Shown: positions 43,853-53,984, counted from the first letter of the stretch. The stretch: 64,000 nucleotides of DNA from Bradyrhizobium lablabi (GCF_001440475.1 NZ_LLYB01000055.1:23188-87187), one strand, 5' to 3'. The notes: generated by a model not told the origin, from the sequence alone. Made by a program: numbers and translations.

Positions 43853-45090
43853 GCGAGCAGGCGTCCACCGCTGTTGCCGACGAGAAACCGCCGGTACGCA
43901 GCGGCGCGGCGGCCTTCATCTTCGTCACCATCTTTCTCGACATGCTCGCGCTCGGCCTGATCCTGCCGATCCTGCCCAAGCTCGTGGAGAGTTTCGTCGA
44001 CAACGATACCGCAACCGCGGCGCGGATTTTTGGCCTGTTCGGTACAGCCTGGGCGCTGATGCAGTTCCTGTTCTCGCCGATCCTCGGCGCACTCTCGGAC
44101 CGGTTCGGTCGGCGGCCGGTGGTGCTGCTGTCGAATTTCGGCCTGGCGCTGGATTACGTGCTGATGGCGCTGGCGCCGACGCTTGTATGGCTGTTCATCG
44201 GCCGGGTGATATCGGGCATCACCTCGGCGAGTATCTCCACCGCGTTTGCCTACATCGCCGACGTGACGCCGCCGGAGCGGCGCGCCGCGGTGTTCGGCAA
44301 GATCGGCGCGGCCTTCGGCGCAGGCTTCATTCTCGGCCCCGCTGTCGGCGGTCTGCTCGGCGGCATGGACCCGCGCCTGCCGTTCTGGATCGCAGCGGGC
44401 TTGAGTTTTGCGAACGCGCTTTATGGCTGGCTGATCCTGCCGGAGTCGTTGCCGCCGGAACGGCGCGCGCCGTTTCACTGGAAGAGCGCCAGCCCGATCG
44501 GCGCGCTGCATCTGTTGCGCTCGAACCGGATTCTCGCAGGCCTGTCGCTGGCCAATTTCTTCGGGCAGGTGGCGCATGTGGTGCTGCCATCCACCTTCGT
44601 GCTGTATGCGACCTATCGCTATGGCTGGGACACGAAGACGGTGGGCCTCACGCTGGCCTTGGTCGGCATCTGTGCGATGGTGGTGCAGGGCGCGGGCGTC
44701 GGGCCGATTGTCAAATGGCTCGGCGAGCGCCGGGCGCTGCTGCTTGGGCTTGCCAGCGGCGCGCTGGGCTTCTTCATCTACGGCGCGGCGCCGACCGGGC
44801 CGTTGTTCTGGGTCGGCATTCCCGTGATGGCGCTGTGGGGCGTGGCAGGCGCGGCGATCCAGGCGCTGACCACGCAACTCGTTGCACCGGACCAGCAGGG
44901 CCAATTGCAGGGCGCGACCAACAGCGTCAACAGCATCGCCCAGATGTTGGGACCGTTTCTGTTCACGCTGACGTTTGCCTATTTCATCGGCGACCAGGCG
45001 CCGGTGAAAATGCCGGGGGCGCCGTTTCTGTTGGCGGCGGCGTTGCTGGGGCTGGCGCTGCTGATCGCGTGGCGGACGCTGAAAAAGTAG
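43849..45090 (+). CDS. MFS transporter, tetracycline-resistance (TetA/TCR) type
   Basis: A 413-residue protein with about 12 helices. It starts with a short cytoplasmic tail, then [25 protein letters not shown] and the motif A loop [13 protein letters not shown], and continues with [36 protein letters not shown], typical of TetA(class A/B)-like drug:H+ antiporters. The substrate may be a drug or metabolite. It is translationally coupled to der by a 4-bp overlap. Confidence 0.87.
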   Translation: MSEQASTAVADEKPPVRSGAAAFIFVTIFLDMLALGLILPILPKLVESFVDNDTATAARIFGLFGTAWALMQFLFSPILGALSDRFGRRPVVLLSNFGLALDYVLMALAPTLVWLFIGRVISGITSASISTAFAYIADVTPPERRAAVFGKIGAAFGAGFILGPAVGGLLGGMDPRLPFWIAAGLSFANALYGWLILPESLPPERRAPFHWKSASPIGALHLLRSNRILAGLSLANFFGQVAHVVLPSTFVLYATYRYGWDTKTVGLTLALVGICAMVVQGAGVGPIVKWLGERRALLLGLASGALGFFIYGAAPTGPLFWVGIPVMALWGVAGAAIQALTTQLVAPDQQGQLQGATNSVNSIAQMLGPFLFTLTFAYFIGDQAPVKMPGAPFLLAAALLGLALLIAWRTLKK

Positions 45091-45165
45091 GGTGGGTTAG
45101 CCGAAGGCGTAACCCACCATTTGCTCGCGTGAAAAGAGGTGGGTTACGCTTCGCTAACCCACCCT
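45089..45165. repeat. Intergenic inverted repeat (GGGTGGGTTA type)
   Basis: AGGGTGGGTTA (45089-45099) and TAACCCACCCT (45155-45165) are perfectly complementary. Two internal copies in the middle (AACCCACC and GGTGGGTT) let each half fold on its own. This is a common intergenic repeat in Bradyrhizobium-like genomes. It lies between convergent genes and may also act as a terminator. Confidence 0.7.
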
Positions 45166-45172
45166 ACGATTC

Positions 45173-46399
45173 TTACTTCTTCACCAGCGGGCAATCGCTG
45201 GCTTCGAGCGGCTTGGCGGCGTCCTCCGGCGAGATCGTGGCGATCTGCTTGTAGTAATCCCACGGTCCCTTCGACTCTTCCGGCTTCTTCACTTCGAACA
45301 GATAGGCCGGGATGAGGCGGCGGCCGTCGGCGCGCAGCGGACCCTTGCCGAACAGCGGATCGTCGGTCGGCAATTCCTTCATCTTGGCGACGACCTTGGC
45401 CCCGTCATGCGGATTGCTGCCGAGTGCGTCCATCGCCTTCAGGTAATGCAGGATCCCCGCATAGAGGCCGGCGACGGTCATCGAGGGCATCGAGCCCTTC
45501 GGCGAGAGCTTCTGGAAGCGCTTCGACCATTCGCGGGTGTTGTCGTTGAGATCCCAGTAGAAGGATTCGGTGAACGTCAGGCCCTGCGCGGTCTTCAGGC
45601 CGAGCGCATGCACGTCGTTGATGAAGAGCAGCAGCGCGGCGAGTTTCTGACCGCCCTGGACGATGCCGAATTCGGCTGCCTGCTTGATCGAGTTGGTGGT
45701 GTCGCCGCCGGCATTGGCAAGGCCGATGACCTTGGCCTTCGAGGACTGCGCCTGCAGCAGGAAGGAGGAGAAGTCCGAGGTGTTGAGCGGATGCCTGACG
45801 GCGCCCAACACCTTGCCGCCGGTCTGGGTGACCACATTGCCGGTGTCGCGCTCCAGCGCATGGCCGAAGGCGTAGTCGGCGGTCAGGAAGAACCAGGTGT
45901 CGCCACCGGCCTTGGTCAGCGCCTTGCCGGTGCCGTTGGCGAGCATGTAGGTGTCGTAGGTGAAGGAGACGGTGTTCGGCGTGCAGGCCTTGCCGGTGAG
46001 GTCGGCAGTGGCGGCGCCCGAGTTGAGCAGCACCGAATTCTTTTCCTTCACGAGATTGTTCACCGCGAGCGCGACGCCGGAGTTCGGCGTATCCGCGATC
46101 ACGTCCACCTTGTCGGCGTCGATCCACTGCCGCGCGATGTTGACGCCGATGTCGGGCTTGTTCTGGTGGTCGCCGCTGACGACATCGATCTTCCAGCCCT
46201 TCTTGGTGAGACCGGAATCCTCGACCGCCATCTTGACCGCAGCCACCGAATTGGGGCCGCCGATGTCGGCATAGAGGCTCGACATGTCGTTGAGCACGCC
46301 GATCTTTACGGTCTTGTCCTGGGCCAGTGCTGGCGTTGCGAGGGTAAGGGCGGCAAGCGCCACAGAGGCGGCGAAGCGCCGCGCAATTCTAGTCGTCAT
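45173..46399 (-). CDS. Orphan HAAT ABC transporter substrate-binding protein
   Basis: A 408-residue periplasmic binding protein with signal peptide (MTTRIARRFAASVALAALTLATPALAQ) and type I fold starting DKTVKIGVLNDMSSLYADIGGP. It is a close paralogue of the receptor at 28635-29852 (shared KGWKID, DHQNKPDI, VALAVNNLVKEKNS, DYAFGHALERDT, CPLVKK). No permease or ATPase genes are near it, so it may feed the five-gene transporter at 27-32 kb. The start at 46399 is chosen by the signal peptide. Confidence 0.87.
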   Translation of the reverse strand: MTTRIARRFAASVALAALTLATPALAQDKTVKIGVLNDMSSLYADIGGPNSVAAVKMAVEDSGLTKKGWKIDVVSGDHQNKPDIGVNIARQWIDADKVDVIADTPNSGVALAVNNLVKEKNSVLLNSGAATADLTGKACTPNTVSFTYDTYMLANGTGKALTKAGGDTWFFLTADYAFGHALERDTGNVVTQTGGKVLGAVRHPLNTSDFSSFLLQAQSSKAKVIGLANAGGDTTNSIKQAAEFGIVQGGQKLAALLLFINDVHALGLKTAQGLTFTESFYWDLNDNTREWSKRFQKLSPKGSMPSMTVAGLYAGILHYLKAMDALGSNPHDGAKVVAKMKELPTDDPLFGKGPLRADGRRLIPAYLFEVKKPEESKGPWDYYKQIATISPEDAAKPLEASDCPLVKK

Positions 46400-46492
46400 G
46401 ATATTCCTCCAGAAATGATTGTTCGCCGGCTCTCTTTTCGGAACCTGCCAGCGCTTTTGCGATAGTCCTTCTCGAAAGCGCGGGCAATGCAC

Positions 46493-47629
46493 CTATCGTA
46501 GCGCGTCCGACGTCAGTTTGAACTTCTGGATCCGCTTTCCGGTATCGACCTCGGCGGTATAGACGTTGCCCTTGGCATCCACGGCCATGGCGTGAATCCA
46601 GTGGAACTGTCCGGCATTGCGGCCGCTGCGGCCAAAACTGCCGACTACGGTACCATCTTCCCGTTTCAGCACCCGGATTTCGTTGTTCTCGCCGTCGGCG
46701 CTCAGCAAATAGGTCTGCTTCGGGTCGGGCCAGATCGCGATATCCCAGACCGCGCCGTTACCGCGCGTGTTCTTTTCGTAAAACCATTCCTTAACGAAGG
46801 TTCCATCTTTCCTGAAAACCTGGATGCGGTTGTTGATGCGATCGCAGACGTAGAGCAACCCGTCGTTGGCGAGCTTCACGCAATGCACGGGGTTGGCGAA
46901 TTGCTGTGGGGCCGGTCCGTTGGGATCGTAAGGCGGCTGTTTCTCGTCGCTCGGCGGTTTGCCATAGGCGCCCCAGTGCCGCTTGTAGGCGCCTGACGTG
47001 GCGTCGAACACGATGATGCGGCGGTTGCCGTAACCGTCGGCGACGAAGATTTCGTTGGCGTCCTTGTCGACCGCGGTCTCGGCGGGCTTGCCGAGCTGCG
47101 TGGTGTCACCGGAGCCCTTGCTCGGCGCGATCTGTCCGATCTGCATCACGAACTTGCCGTCGGCCGTGAATTTCAGGATCGCATTGTCATTGTCGGCATT
47201 GCCGCCGACCCAGACAAAACCCTTCTCGTCCACTTCGATGCCGTGCTCGCGGCCGACCCATTCGTAACCCTCGCCGGGGCCGCCCCACGAGCGCAACAGG
47301 TTGCCGTCGGCATCGAACTCGAGCACCGGCGGAGCGGAGACGCAGCATTTTGAGCGGGGCGGGTTCAGCGCTGCGCCCTTTTCGTCGTCGGTCAGCGAAC
47401 GCGGACGATGAATGACCCAGATATGGCCCTGCGCATCGACGGTGATGCCGCCGACCTGGCCCAGGATCCAGTTGTTCGGCAGCGGTTTTGGCCAGGACGC
47501 ATCGACGGCGAAGGTTGGGATATCGCCGGCGTGCGACCGTGCGGGCGCTGCAATCAGCATTGCGGCGGAGAAGCAGGCAGCAATGGCTCTGGAAAGATGT
47601 TGGCGGGCGCGATTACGCGTCGGCGTCAT
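46493..47629 (-). CDS. NHL-repeat beta-propeller exported protein
   Basis: A 378-residue exported protein with a signal peptide (cleavage near SHAG, about 34). The rest has repeated blades: GGITVDAQGHIWV, HGIEVDEKGFVWVGG, AVDKDANEIFVADGYGNRRIIVFD, CVKLANDGLLYVCDRINNRIQVF and MAVDAKGNVYTAEVDTGKRIQKF. This is a six-bladed NHL propeller like the lyase domain of peptidyl-hydroxyglycine amidating enzymes, but catalytic identity is uncertain. In related genomes such proteins sit near aromatic or alcohol metabolism genes. Confidence 0.8.
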   Translation of the reverse strand: MTPTRNRARQHLSRAIAACFSAAMLIAAPARSHAGDIPTFAVDASWPKPLPNNWILGQVGGITVDAQGHIWVIHRPRSLTDDEKGAALNPPRSKCCVSAPPVLEFDADGNLLRSWGGPGEGYEWVGREHGIEVDEKGFVWVGGNADNDNAILKFTADGKFVMQIGQIAPSKGSGDTTQLGKPAETAVDKDANEIFVADGYGNRRIIVFDATSGAYKRHWGAYGKPPSDEKQPPYDPNGPAPQQFANPVHCVKLANDGLLYVCDRINNRIQVFRKDGTFVKEWFYEKNTRGNGAVWDIAIWPDPKQTYLLSADGENNEIRVLKREDGTVVGSFGRSGRNAGQFHWIHAMAVDAKGNVYTAEVDTGKRIQKFKLTSDALR

Positions 47630-47719
47630 GAGTGCCTCCCGATGATTTTTCTTGGCGGGTTATCCCGCTTGGGAGGGCAGTCAATCGTGGGGAGGCGACC
47701 AAGTCAATCGGTGTCGCCC

Positions 47720-47805
47720 CGTCATTGCGAGCGCAGCGAAGCAATCCATCCTTCGGCGCACGCGGATGCATGGATTGCTTCGTCGCTTCGCTCCTCGCAA
47801 TGACG
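47720..47805. repeat. Intergenic inverted repeat (CGTCATTGCGAG type)
   Basis: CGTCATTGCGAG at the left (47720-47731) pairs with CTCGCAATGACG at the right end (47794-47805), and inner GAAGCAATCCA and TGGATTGCTTC extend the stem. It is a well-known dispersed element in Bradyrhizobium and relatives, and has no coding content. Confidence 0.75.
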
Positions 47806-47821
47806 GAGAGAAATGACGCGG

Positions 47822-48562
47822 CTACGCCGGCGGATGAAAGCTCATCAGCGTACGGCTCTTGTAGTCATAGAGCTTGCCGGTCTCGTTCCACTCCGGCGCG
47901 CACATCGGCACGATGAATTCCGCCGCCTGTTCAGGCGTATCCAGCGTCATCGGGTCTTCGCCGGGAAAAACGCTGGCGCGCATGCGGGTGCGGATCGGGC
48001 CGGGGCTGAACAGGTTGACGCGCAGCTTGGTGCTCACGGTCTCGTTGGCCCAGGAGCGCACCAGCGTATCCAGTGCGGCCTTCGAGGCGGCGTAGGGACC
48101 CTGATAGGCGTTGGCTTTGCTGGCGGCGCCCGAGGTCACGAACACGGCACGGCCGGCGTCCGAGACCCGGAGCAGCGGATCCATGCAGCGGATCAGCTGG
48201 AAGTTCGCGGTGACGTTCACCGCGATCACGTCGTTCCAGGGTTTCAGCTCGATATGCCCGAGCGGCGAGGAGGGACCGGCGATACCGGCGTTGCCGACGA
48301 GAATGTCGAGCTTGCCGTGGCGCTCATGCAGCGCTGCGCCGAGCCGCGCGATGCCGTCGAAATCGGTGAGGTTGAGCGGCACCAGCGTGGCGCTGCCGCC
48401 CTCTTTCCGGATCTCGTCGTCGAGTTCCTCCAGACCGCCTTGCGTGCGCGCGATGGCAACGATGTGCGCGCCGGCGCGGGCGAGCGCGCGGGCCGTGGCA
48501 TAGCCGATGCCGCGTGAGGCGCCCGTGACGAGCGCGATGCGGGAGGCGAGGGGTTTGGTCAT
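47822..48562 (-). CDS. SDR family NAD(P)-dependent oxidoreductase
   Basis: A 246-residue classic SDR. Nucleotide motif VTGASRGIGYATARAL (about 13-28), NAG in VGNAGIAGPSS, and the catalytic Ser and YxxxK in VTSGAASKANAYQGPYAASKAAL. All catalytic residues are present, in contrast to the SDR at 23292. It is downstream of purF, separated by an intergenic repeat, and probably has its own promoter. Confidence 0.87.
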   Translation of the reverse strand: MTKPLASRIALVTGASRGIGYATARALARAGAHIVAIARTQGGLEELDDEIRKEGGSATLVPLNLTDFDGIARLGAALHERHGKLDILVGNAGIAGPSSPLGHIELKPWNDVIAVNVTANFQLIRCMDPLLRVSDAGRAVFVTSGAASKANAYQGPYAASKAALDTLVRSWANETVSTKLRVNLFSPGPIRTRMRASVFPGEDPMTLDTPEQAAEFIVPMCAPEWNETGKLYDYKSRTLMSFHPPA

Positions 48563-48575
48563 GATGTGCCACTTT

Positions 48576-48661
48576 CGTCATGCCGGGACTTGTTCCCGGC
48601 ATCCACGTCTTTGCGGCGGGTATTACAGACGTAGATGGCCGGGACAAGCCCGGCCATGACG
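48576..48661. repeat. Intergenic inverted repeat (CGTCATGCCGGG type)
   Basis: The left end CGTCATGCCGGGAC pairs with GGCCGGCCATGACG-like sequence at the right (about 48646-48661) with some mismatches, and TTGTCCCGGC-type inner parts extend it. It belongs to the short dispersed palindromes of these genomes. Confidence 0.65.
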
Positions 48662-48695
48662 GAAAATAACTCGATTATTGGCCGCAAACGCGCCG

Positions 48696-50210
48696 TCAGC
48701 TCGCCTCCGCCAGCAGCGACAATTGACGGGGCTGCGGCTCGACCTGGGTCTGGTCGGTGAGGTGGGTCGGGTAGGTGCCCGTGAAGCAGTGATCCGAGAA
48801 TTTCGGATTGGCGGGGTCACGGCCGGGTTCGCCCATGGCGCGGTACATGCCGTCGATCGACAGGAACGCCAGCGAATCCGCGCCGATGATCTCGCGCATT
48901 TCCTCCAGCGAGTGGGTCGCGGCGAGCAGGCCGCCACGATCCGGCAGGTCGATGCCGTAATAATCGGGATAGAGGATCGGGGGCGAAGCGAGACGGAAAT
49001 GCACCTCGCGCGCGCCGGCGTCGCGCATCATGCGCACGATCTTTTTCGAGGTCGTGCCGCGCACCAGCGAATCGTCGATCAGGATGATGCGCTTGCCTTC
49101 GATTGCGGCGCGGTTGGCGGAATGCTTCATGCGCACGCCGAGCTCGCGAACGCTCTGGGTCGGCTGGATGAAGGTGCGGCCGACATAGTGGTTGCGGATG
49201 ATGCCGAGTTCGAACGGCACGCCGGAAAACTGGCTGTAGCCCACGGCTGCGGGCACGCCGGAATCCGGCACCGGTACCACGACGTCGACGTCGGGATGGC
49301 TCTCGCGCGCGAGCTGCGCACCGAAGGCTTTTCGGACGTCGTAGACCGAGCGGCCGCCGACGATCGAATCCGGCCGCGCGAAGTAGATGTATTCGAAGAT
49401 GCAGGGCCGCGGCGGCTTCGGCGGGAACGGCTTGTGGCTGTGCGCGCCGGTCTCGTCGAACACGATGATCTCGCCGGGCTCGACGTCGCGGACATATTTG
49501 GCGCCGATCATGTCGAGCGCGCAGGTTTCCGAGGTCAGGATCGGACGGCCGTCGAGATCGCCGAGCACCAGCGGCCGGATGCCGAGCGGATCGCGCGCCC
49601 CGATCAGCTTCTTGTTGGTCAGCGCGACCAGCGCATAAGCGCCTTCGATTGCGCGGAGCGACTCGATGAAGCGGTCGATGAAGCGGCTGCGCTTGGATTG
49701 CGCGACCAGATGCAGGATGACCTCGGTGTCCGTGGTCGACTGCATCATCGCGCCGCCCTTCACCAGCTCGCGGCGCAGCGTCAGTCCGTTGGTGAGGTTA
49801 CCGTTGTGGCCGACCGCGAAGCCGCCGGCGCTGAGCTCGGCAAACAGCGGCTGGACGTTGCGCAGGATGGTGCCGCCGGTCGTGGAATAGCGGACATGGC
49901 CGACGGCCATAATGCCGGGCAGGCGCTCGATCACCTCGCGGCGGGAGAAGGTGTCGCCGACGAGACCGAGCCGGCGTTCGGAGTGGAAGCGGCTGCCGTC
50001 GAAGGAGACGATGCCGGCGGCTTCCTGGCCGCGATGCTGGAGAGCGTGTAGTCCGAGCGCCGTGATTGCGGCGGCCTCGGGGTGGCCGAAAATGCCGAAC
50101 ACGCCGCATTCCTCGCGTAGCGTGTCGCCTTCGAGATCGTCCTGCAACTCGATCCCAAGGTTTAGATCGAGTTGGTCGGCGGGATCGGAAGGGTTTTGCA
50201 TCGCGTCCAT
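48696..50210 (-). CDS. purF: Amidophosphoribosyltransferase
   Basis: A 504-residue PurF. A 34-residue propeptide precedes the catalytic Cys35 (REECGVFGIFG), the propeptide-bearing type that also binds an iron-sulfur cluster. The glutaminase domain continues with LQHRGQEAAGI. The phosphoribosyltransferase domain has the PRPP motif ILIDDSLVRGTTSKKIV, and a conserved DHCFTGTYPT lies near the C-terminus. It makes phosphoribosylamine, the first committed step of purine synthesis. cvpA lies 22 bp upstream. Confidence 0.95.
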   Translation of the reverse strand: MDAMQNPSDPADQLDLNLGIELQDDLEGDTLREECGVFGIFGHPEAAAITALGLHALQHRGQEAAGIVSFDGSRFHSERRLGLVGDTFSRREVIERLPGIMAVGHVRYSTTGGTILRNVQPLFAELSAGGFAVGHNGNLTNGLTLRRELVKGGAMMQSTTDTEVILHLVAQSKRSRFIDRFIESLRAIEGAYALVALTNKKLIGARDPLGIRPLVLGDLDGRPILTSETCALDMIGAKYVRDVEPGEIIVFDETGAHSHKPFPPKPPRPCIFEYIYFARPDSIVGGRSVYDVRKAFGAQLARESHPDVDVVVPVPDSGVPAAVGYSQFSGVPFELGIIRNHYVGRTFIQPTQSVRELGVRMKHSANRAAIEGKRIILIDDSLVRGTTSKKIVRMMRDAGAREVHFRLASPPILYPDYYGIDLPDRGGLLAATHSLEEMREIIGADSLAFLSIDGMYRAMGEPGRDPANPKFSDHCFTGTYPTHLTDQTQVEPQPRQLSLLAEAS

Positions 50211-50232
50211 CGCCTCTCTATCTTGGCCAGAA

Positions 50233-50862
50233 TTATCGGCCCGCGGGTTTCTCGATCAGCTTTTTAAGGCTGTCGCGGGCAGGTTTACTGTAGCCATCGC
50301 CAGACGCAGGGGCTGCCTGGTCGGCGTCAGTTTGGTCGTCTTCCGGTTTATTCTTCTTGAATCGTTTTAAGATGGTGTTCTCGGGGTCGTCAGGCAAGAG
50401 CGACATTAACCAATCCCCGGTTCCCTGCAGGACGACCCGGGATTTCGCACCGGTGATCCAGTCCGGCCGCTGCTTGTCCGGGACCAGCCAGCTGAAGAAC
50501 AGGAAGGCGACCACCACGATCAGGAGGCCGCGGCCGAGGCCGAACAGGAAGCCGAGCGTGCGGTCCAGCGCGCCGATCCGGGAATCCAGGATCATGTCGG
50601 AGATTCGCACCGTGATGACGGAGACCACGATCAGGGTGCCGATGAAGGTGCCGGCTACCACCACCACGGTCGCGATCGTATCGCTACCGAAATAGGCCTT
50701 GGCCGATGGCATCAGCTTCGAGAAGGCATACAGCGTCACCAGCGCCGCCGCGCCCCAGGCCGCGATCGACAGGATTTCGCGCATGAAGCCGCGCACCATG
50801 GCGAGCAGGCCCGAAATCAGCATCACTCCGAGCAGGACGAGATCGAGTATCGTTACGGGCAT
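50233..50862 (-). CDS. cvpA: CvpA family membrane protein
   Basis: A 209-residue protein with four to five N-terminal helices: MPVTILDLVLLGVMLISGLLAMVRGFMREILSIAAWGAAALVTLYAF, RIGALDRTLGFLFGLGRGLLIVVVAFLFFSW. The C-terminal 80 residues are polar and Lys/Asp-rich. CvpA is needed for colicin V production and envelope stress resistance in E. coli, and cvpA-purF linkage is widely conserved. Confidence 0.9.
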   Translation of the reverse strand: MPVTILDLVLLGVMLISGLLAMVRGFMREILSIAAWGAAALVTLYAFSKLMPSAKAYFGSDTIATVVVVAGTFIGTLIVVSVITVRISDMILDSRIGALDRTLGFLFGLGRGLLIVVVAFLFFSWLVPDKQRPDWITGAKSRVVLQGTGDWLMSLLPDDPENTILKRFKKNKPEDDQTDADQAAPASGDGYSKPARDSLKKLIEKPAGR

Positions 50863-51028
50863 CGGCTGGTCAGGTCCGCTCGTCAGTTCTCAAAGCAGCG
50901 AATCGGCGGGTCAGAACTCCCCCAAGAGAGGGGCAGACGGCGCATCCCGCAAGGCCGGATATCGTGCCATCCCGGTCCGCCTTTCGCGCGCGTTGTATAG
51001 CGGCGAGGGCGGGGCGCGTCACGCCGCT

Positions 51029-52486
51029 TTAGCTGTTTTCACGACGGAATCGCGTTGGTGTGGCATTTTTCTCCGTCACACCCTCGCGAGCGGTGTCCCG
51101 GTTGCCTCTCGGCGTGCCGCGCGCCGCGATTTCGGCAACCAGGCTGGTCAGTCCGCCGACGCTGTTCAGCGTCAGGCCCCCGTCGCTACCGATCTCGCCA
51201 CGGGCCGATTCGGGCAGGACGGCGCGTCCAAAGCCGAGTTTGGCGGCTTCTTTCAGCCGCGCCGAGGTCTGCGCCACCGGCCGAACCGCGCCGGAGAGCG
51301 AAATCTCGCCGAAATAGACCGCATCCGTCGGTAACGGCGCGTTTACCAACGACGAAACCAGGGCGGCGGCCGCCGCGAGGTCCGCCGCGGGCTCCTGGAT
51401 CCGCAGGCCGCCCGCCACGTTCAGGTAGACGTCATAGCCGGACAGTTTGACCCCGCAATGGGCCTCCAGTACCGCCAGCACCATCGACAGCCGGCTCGGG
51501 TCCCAGCCCACCACGGCCCGCCGGGGGGTGCCCAGCGTGGTCGGCGCCACCAGGGCCTGTAATTCCACCAGAACGGGGCGGGTGCCTTCGATCCCGGCAA
51601 AGACCGCAGTGCCCGGGCTGCCCAGATCGCGTTCAGAAAGGAACAATTCGGAGGGGTTGGAAACCTCGCGCAGACCCAGCCCCGTCATCTCGAACACCCC
51701 GATCTCGTCGGTCGGCCCAAAACGATTCTTCATCGCGCGCAAGATGCGGAAATGTTGCGAGCCTTCGCCCTCGAACGACAGCACTGCGTCGACCATGTGC
51801 TCGACCACGCGGGGGCCCGCGATCTGGCCGTCCTTGGTGACGTGCCCGACCAGGATGATCGCCGCACCGGATTTCTTGGCGAATCGAATCAGCGCCTGCG
51901 CCGAGGCGCGGACCTGCGTCACCGTTCCCGGCGCCGATTCCACCGTGTCGGTCCACATGGTCTGGATCGAATCGATCACGATCAGGCGCGGCACCGCGCC
52001 CTCCGACAGCGTCGAGACGATGTCCTCGACCGAGGTTTCGGAGGCAAGCTGCACCGGCGCATCCGCCAGCCCGAGCCTTTCGGCGCGCAGACGCACCTGC
52101 GCCACCGCCTCTTCGCCCGATATGTAGACCGCACGATGCCCGGCGCGGGCCAGCATGCTGGTGGCCTGCGTCAGCAGCGTCGACTTGCCGATGCCGGGAT
52201 CGCCGCCGACCAACAATACCGAGCCGCGCACAAAGCCGCCGCCGGTGACGCGATCGAGCTCCGTCATCCCCGAAGACAGGCGCGGGGCGTCGTTGCTTTT
52301 GCCGGTCAGCGATTCCAGCGCAAACGTCCGGCCCCTGCGCTTCGAGCGGATCGACACCGGCACGCTACCGGACGTGTCCTCTTCGGCCAGCGTGTTCCAC
52401 TCACCGCAGGACTCGCACTTGCCCTGCCAGCGGTTATACGCCGCGCCGCAGTTCTGGCAGACGAAGGAGAGGGTGGATTTGGCCAT
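51029..52486 (-). CDS. radA: DNA repair protein RadA (Sms)
   Basis: A 485-residue RadA. The N-terminal zinc finger has Cys10, Cys13, Cys24 and Cys27. The RecA-like ATPase follows with Walker A GGDPGIGKSTLL, the RadA-specific KNRFG motif (AMKNRFGPTDEIGVFEM), and a Lon-like C-terminal domain (GYDVYLNVAGGLRIQEPAADLAAAAALVSS). It processes recombination intermediates. The ATG at 52486 places the zinc finger at the usual position. radA, cvpA and purF read in this order on the minus strand. Confidence 0.94.
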   Translation of the reverse strand: MAKSTLSFVCQNCGAAYNRWQGKCESCGEWNTLAEEDTSGSVPVSIRSKRRGRTFALESLTGKSNDAPRLSSGMTELDRVTGGGFVRGSVLLVGGDPGIGKSTLLTQATSMLARAGHRAVYISGEEAVAQVRLRAERLGLADAPVQLASETSVEDIVSTLSEGAVPRLIVIDSIQTMWTDTVESAPGTVTQVRASAQALIRFAKKSGAAIILVGHVTKDGQIAGPRVVEHMVDAVLSFEGEGSQHFRILRAMKNRFGPTDEIGVFEMTGLGLREVSNPSELFLSERDLGSPGTAVFAGIEGTRPVLVELQALVAPTTLGTPRRAVVGWDPSRLSMVLAVLEAHCGVKLSGYDVYLNVAGGLRIQEPAADLAAAAALVSSLVNAPLPTDAVYFGEISLSGAVRPVAQTSARLKEAAKLGFGRAVLPESARGEIGSDGGLTLNSVGGLTSLVAEIAARGTPRGNRDTAREGVTEKNATPTRFRRENS

Positions 52487-52589
52487 GATGGGAAATAGCA
52501 GACTCGGTGGAACGGGCGGCACTACTTAGCACGGAAAGACGCCGTGTGGCGCGATGAGTGCCGATGCATTCATGGCACGCGTCGGAACA

Positions 52590-53984
52590 TCACGAAGCAA
52601 CGCTGGAGCACGTCCAGATGCCCACCGGCTGTTCGAGCCCGCGAATGCTCTGCGCCGGCTGCTCGACCAGCAACGCGAAGTCGGCGCTCGACTGGTTCGT
52701 TTCGGTGCGGGCCTGCTGCACCAGCGCGTCGCTGACGACGATGGCGCATCCGAATTCGCGGGTCAGTGCCTCGAGGCGGCTCGCCGCGTTTACGGTGGTG
52801 CCGATCACGGCGAATTCGAGCCGGTTGAGGCCGATATCGCCCAGCACGACCTGGCCGTAGTGCAGTCCGACGCTGACCTGGATCGGCGGCTGGTTGCGAT
52901 CCTTCCGTTCTCTGTTCAATTCGGCAATCGAGGCGATCATGCCTCTCGCGCAACGCAAGGCGTTCAGCGCGTCGGAATCGCCGGCGAACGGCGTGCCGAA
53001 CGTCGCCATCAGGCCGTCGCCGAGATATTTGTCGAGCGTTCCGCCGTGCTGGAATACTTCTCTTTCCATCCGCTCGTGGAATTGTCGCAACGTCTCGATG
53101 ACCTCGTTCGGGTCGCGTCCATCGGCGTAGGCGGTGAATCCCACAATGTCGGCAAACAAGACCGCGACGTCCTGCGTGCGCACCCGCGTGAGCGGCTCGT
53201 CATTGCCCGACAGTTCGTTGACGACGTTGGGCGAGAAATAACGCGCGAGGTTGGCGCGCTCGCGTTCGAGCCCGGCGTGGCTGATCAGCAGGGCGTTGGA
53301 ACGGCGCACGGCCAGCGCCAACGTCATCGCGACGATCAGGAACACCGTGATTTCCTGGAATCGCAACCGAATGTCGATCGCTGTGGGGTTGATGATGTGG
53401 AACATTCTGAGGTCGGAGCCGAGGGCGGCTCGCACGCGTTCCGACAATTCGGCGTGAGTATCGGGCTGCAGGTACGCCCAGCCCACCCCGATCGCCCACA
53501 CGGCCGAGGTCCAGAACCCCATCGCGACCACTGTTCGCCACGAATAGGCAAGGGTAGCGGTTGCCAGAAAGACAAAGAAATAGATGAAAGTGTCGAACCG
53601 GAATTGCATGCCGATCGGCCAGCTCTCGGCACTGAACGGATTTGGCACGACGGTGAGGAGGGTGATTAGCGCCAGATCGCAAAAGATCAGGAAAAGCTCC
53701 GGCTGCGAGCGCCCGACTTCGCCGACTTTGAGTTGGGCCCAGCCGATCAAGGCAAATAAGCTGAGCATCACGACGTAGTAGATCACGTCCCAGTTCGGGT
53801 TGATGATCGGCAAGGTAACGGCAATCACTGCCAGCGCGACCCAGCGGGCCCGGACAGCGAGAAGGAGACCCTGGCGCTTGCTTTCCGCAATCGCCGCTTC
53901 AGCGAACTTCTGGGTCTCTTGCCGGGCTTCGTTTCGTCCAGTTCGCTGGTCGCCCGGATTGGGCACATCAGCCGCTTCCGCCAT
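52590..53984 (-). CDS. Membrane-bound class III adenylate/guanylate cyclase
   Basis: A 464-residue protein. After a charged N-terminal tail come about six hydrophobic segments in the first 230 residues, then the catalytic domain: VAVLFADIVGFTAYADGRDPNEVIETLRQFH (first metal Asp), GGTLDKYLGDGLMATFG (second Asp), and RLEFAVIGTTVNAASRLEALT (base and ribose contacts). This supports cAMP synthesis at the membrane. The start is uncertain: TTG 53993 has GGAGAA at 6 nt, whereas ATG 53984 is the nearest ATG. Confidence 0.85.
   Translation of the reverse strand: MAEAADVPNPGDQRTGRNEARQETQKFAEAAIAESKRQGLLLAVRARWVALAVIAVTLPIINPNWDVIYYVVMLSLFALIGWAQLKVGEVGRSQPELFLIFCDLALITLLTVVPNPFSAESWPIGMQFRFDTFIYFFVFLATATLAYSWRTVVAMGFWTSAVWAIGVGWAYLQPDTHAELSERVRAALGSDLRMFHIINPTAIDIRLRFQEITVFLIVAMTLALAVRRSNALLISHAGLERERANLARYFSPNVVNELSGNDEPLTRVRTQDVAVLFADIVGFTAYADGRDPNEVIETLRQFHERMEREVFQHGGTLDKYLGDGLMATFGTPFAGDSDALNALRCARGMIASIAELNRERKDRNQPPIQVSVGLHYGQVVLGDIGLNRLEFAVIGTTVNAASRLEALTREFGCAIVVSDALVQQARTETNQSSADFALLVEQPAQSIRGLEQPVGIWTCSSVAS

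Noticed and set aside
48678-50051. 457-codon frame antisense to purF.
   Set aside because: PurF is unambiguous on the other strand, and the antisense frame has no known motif.
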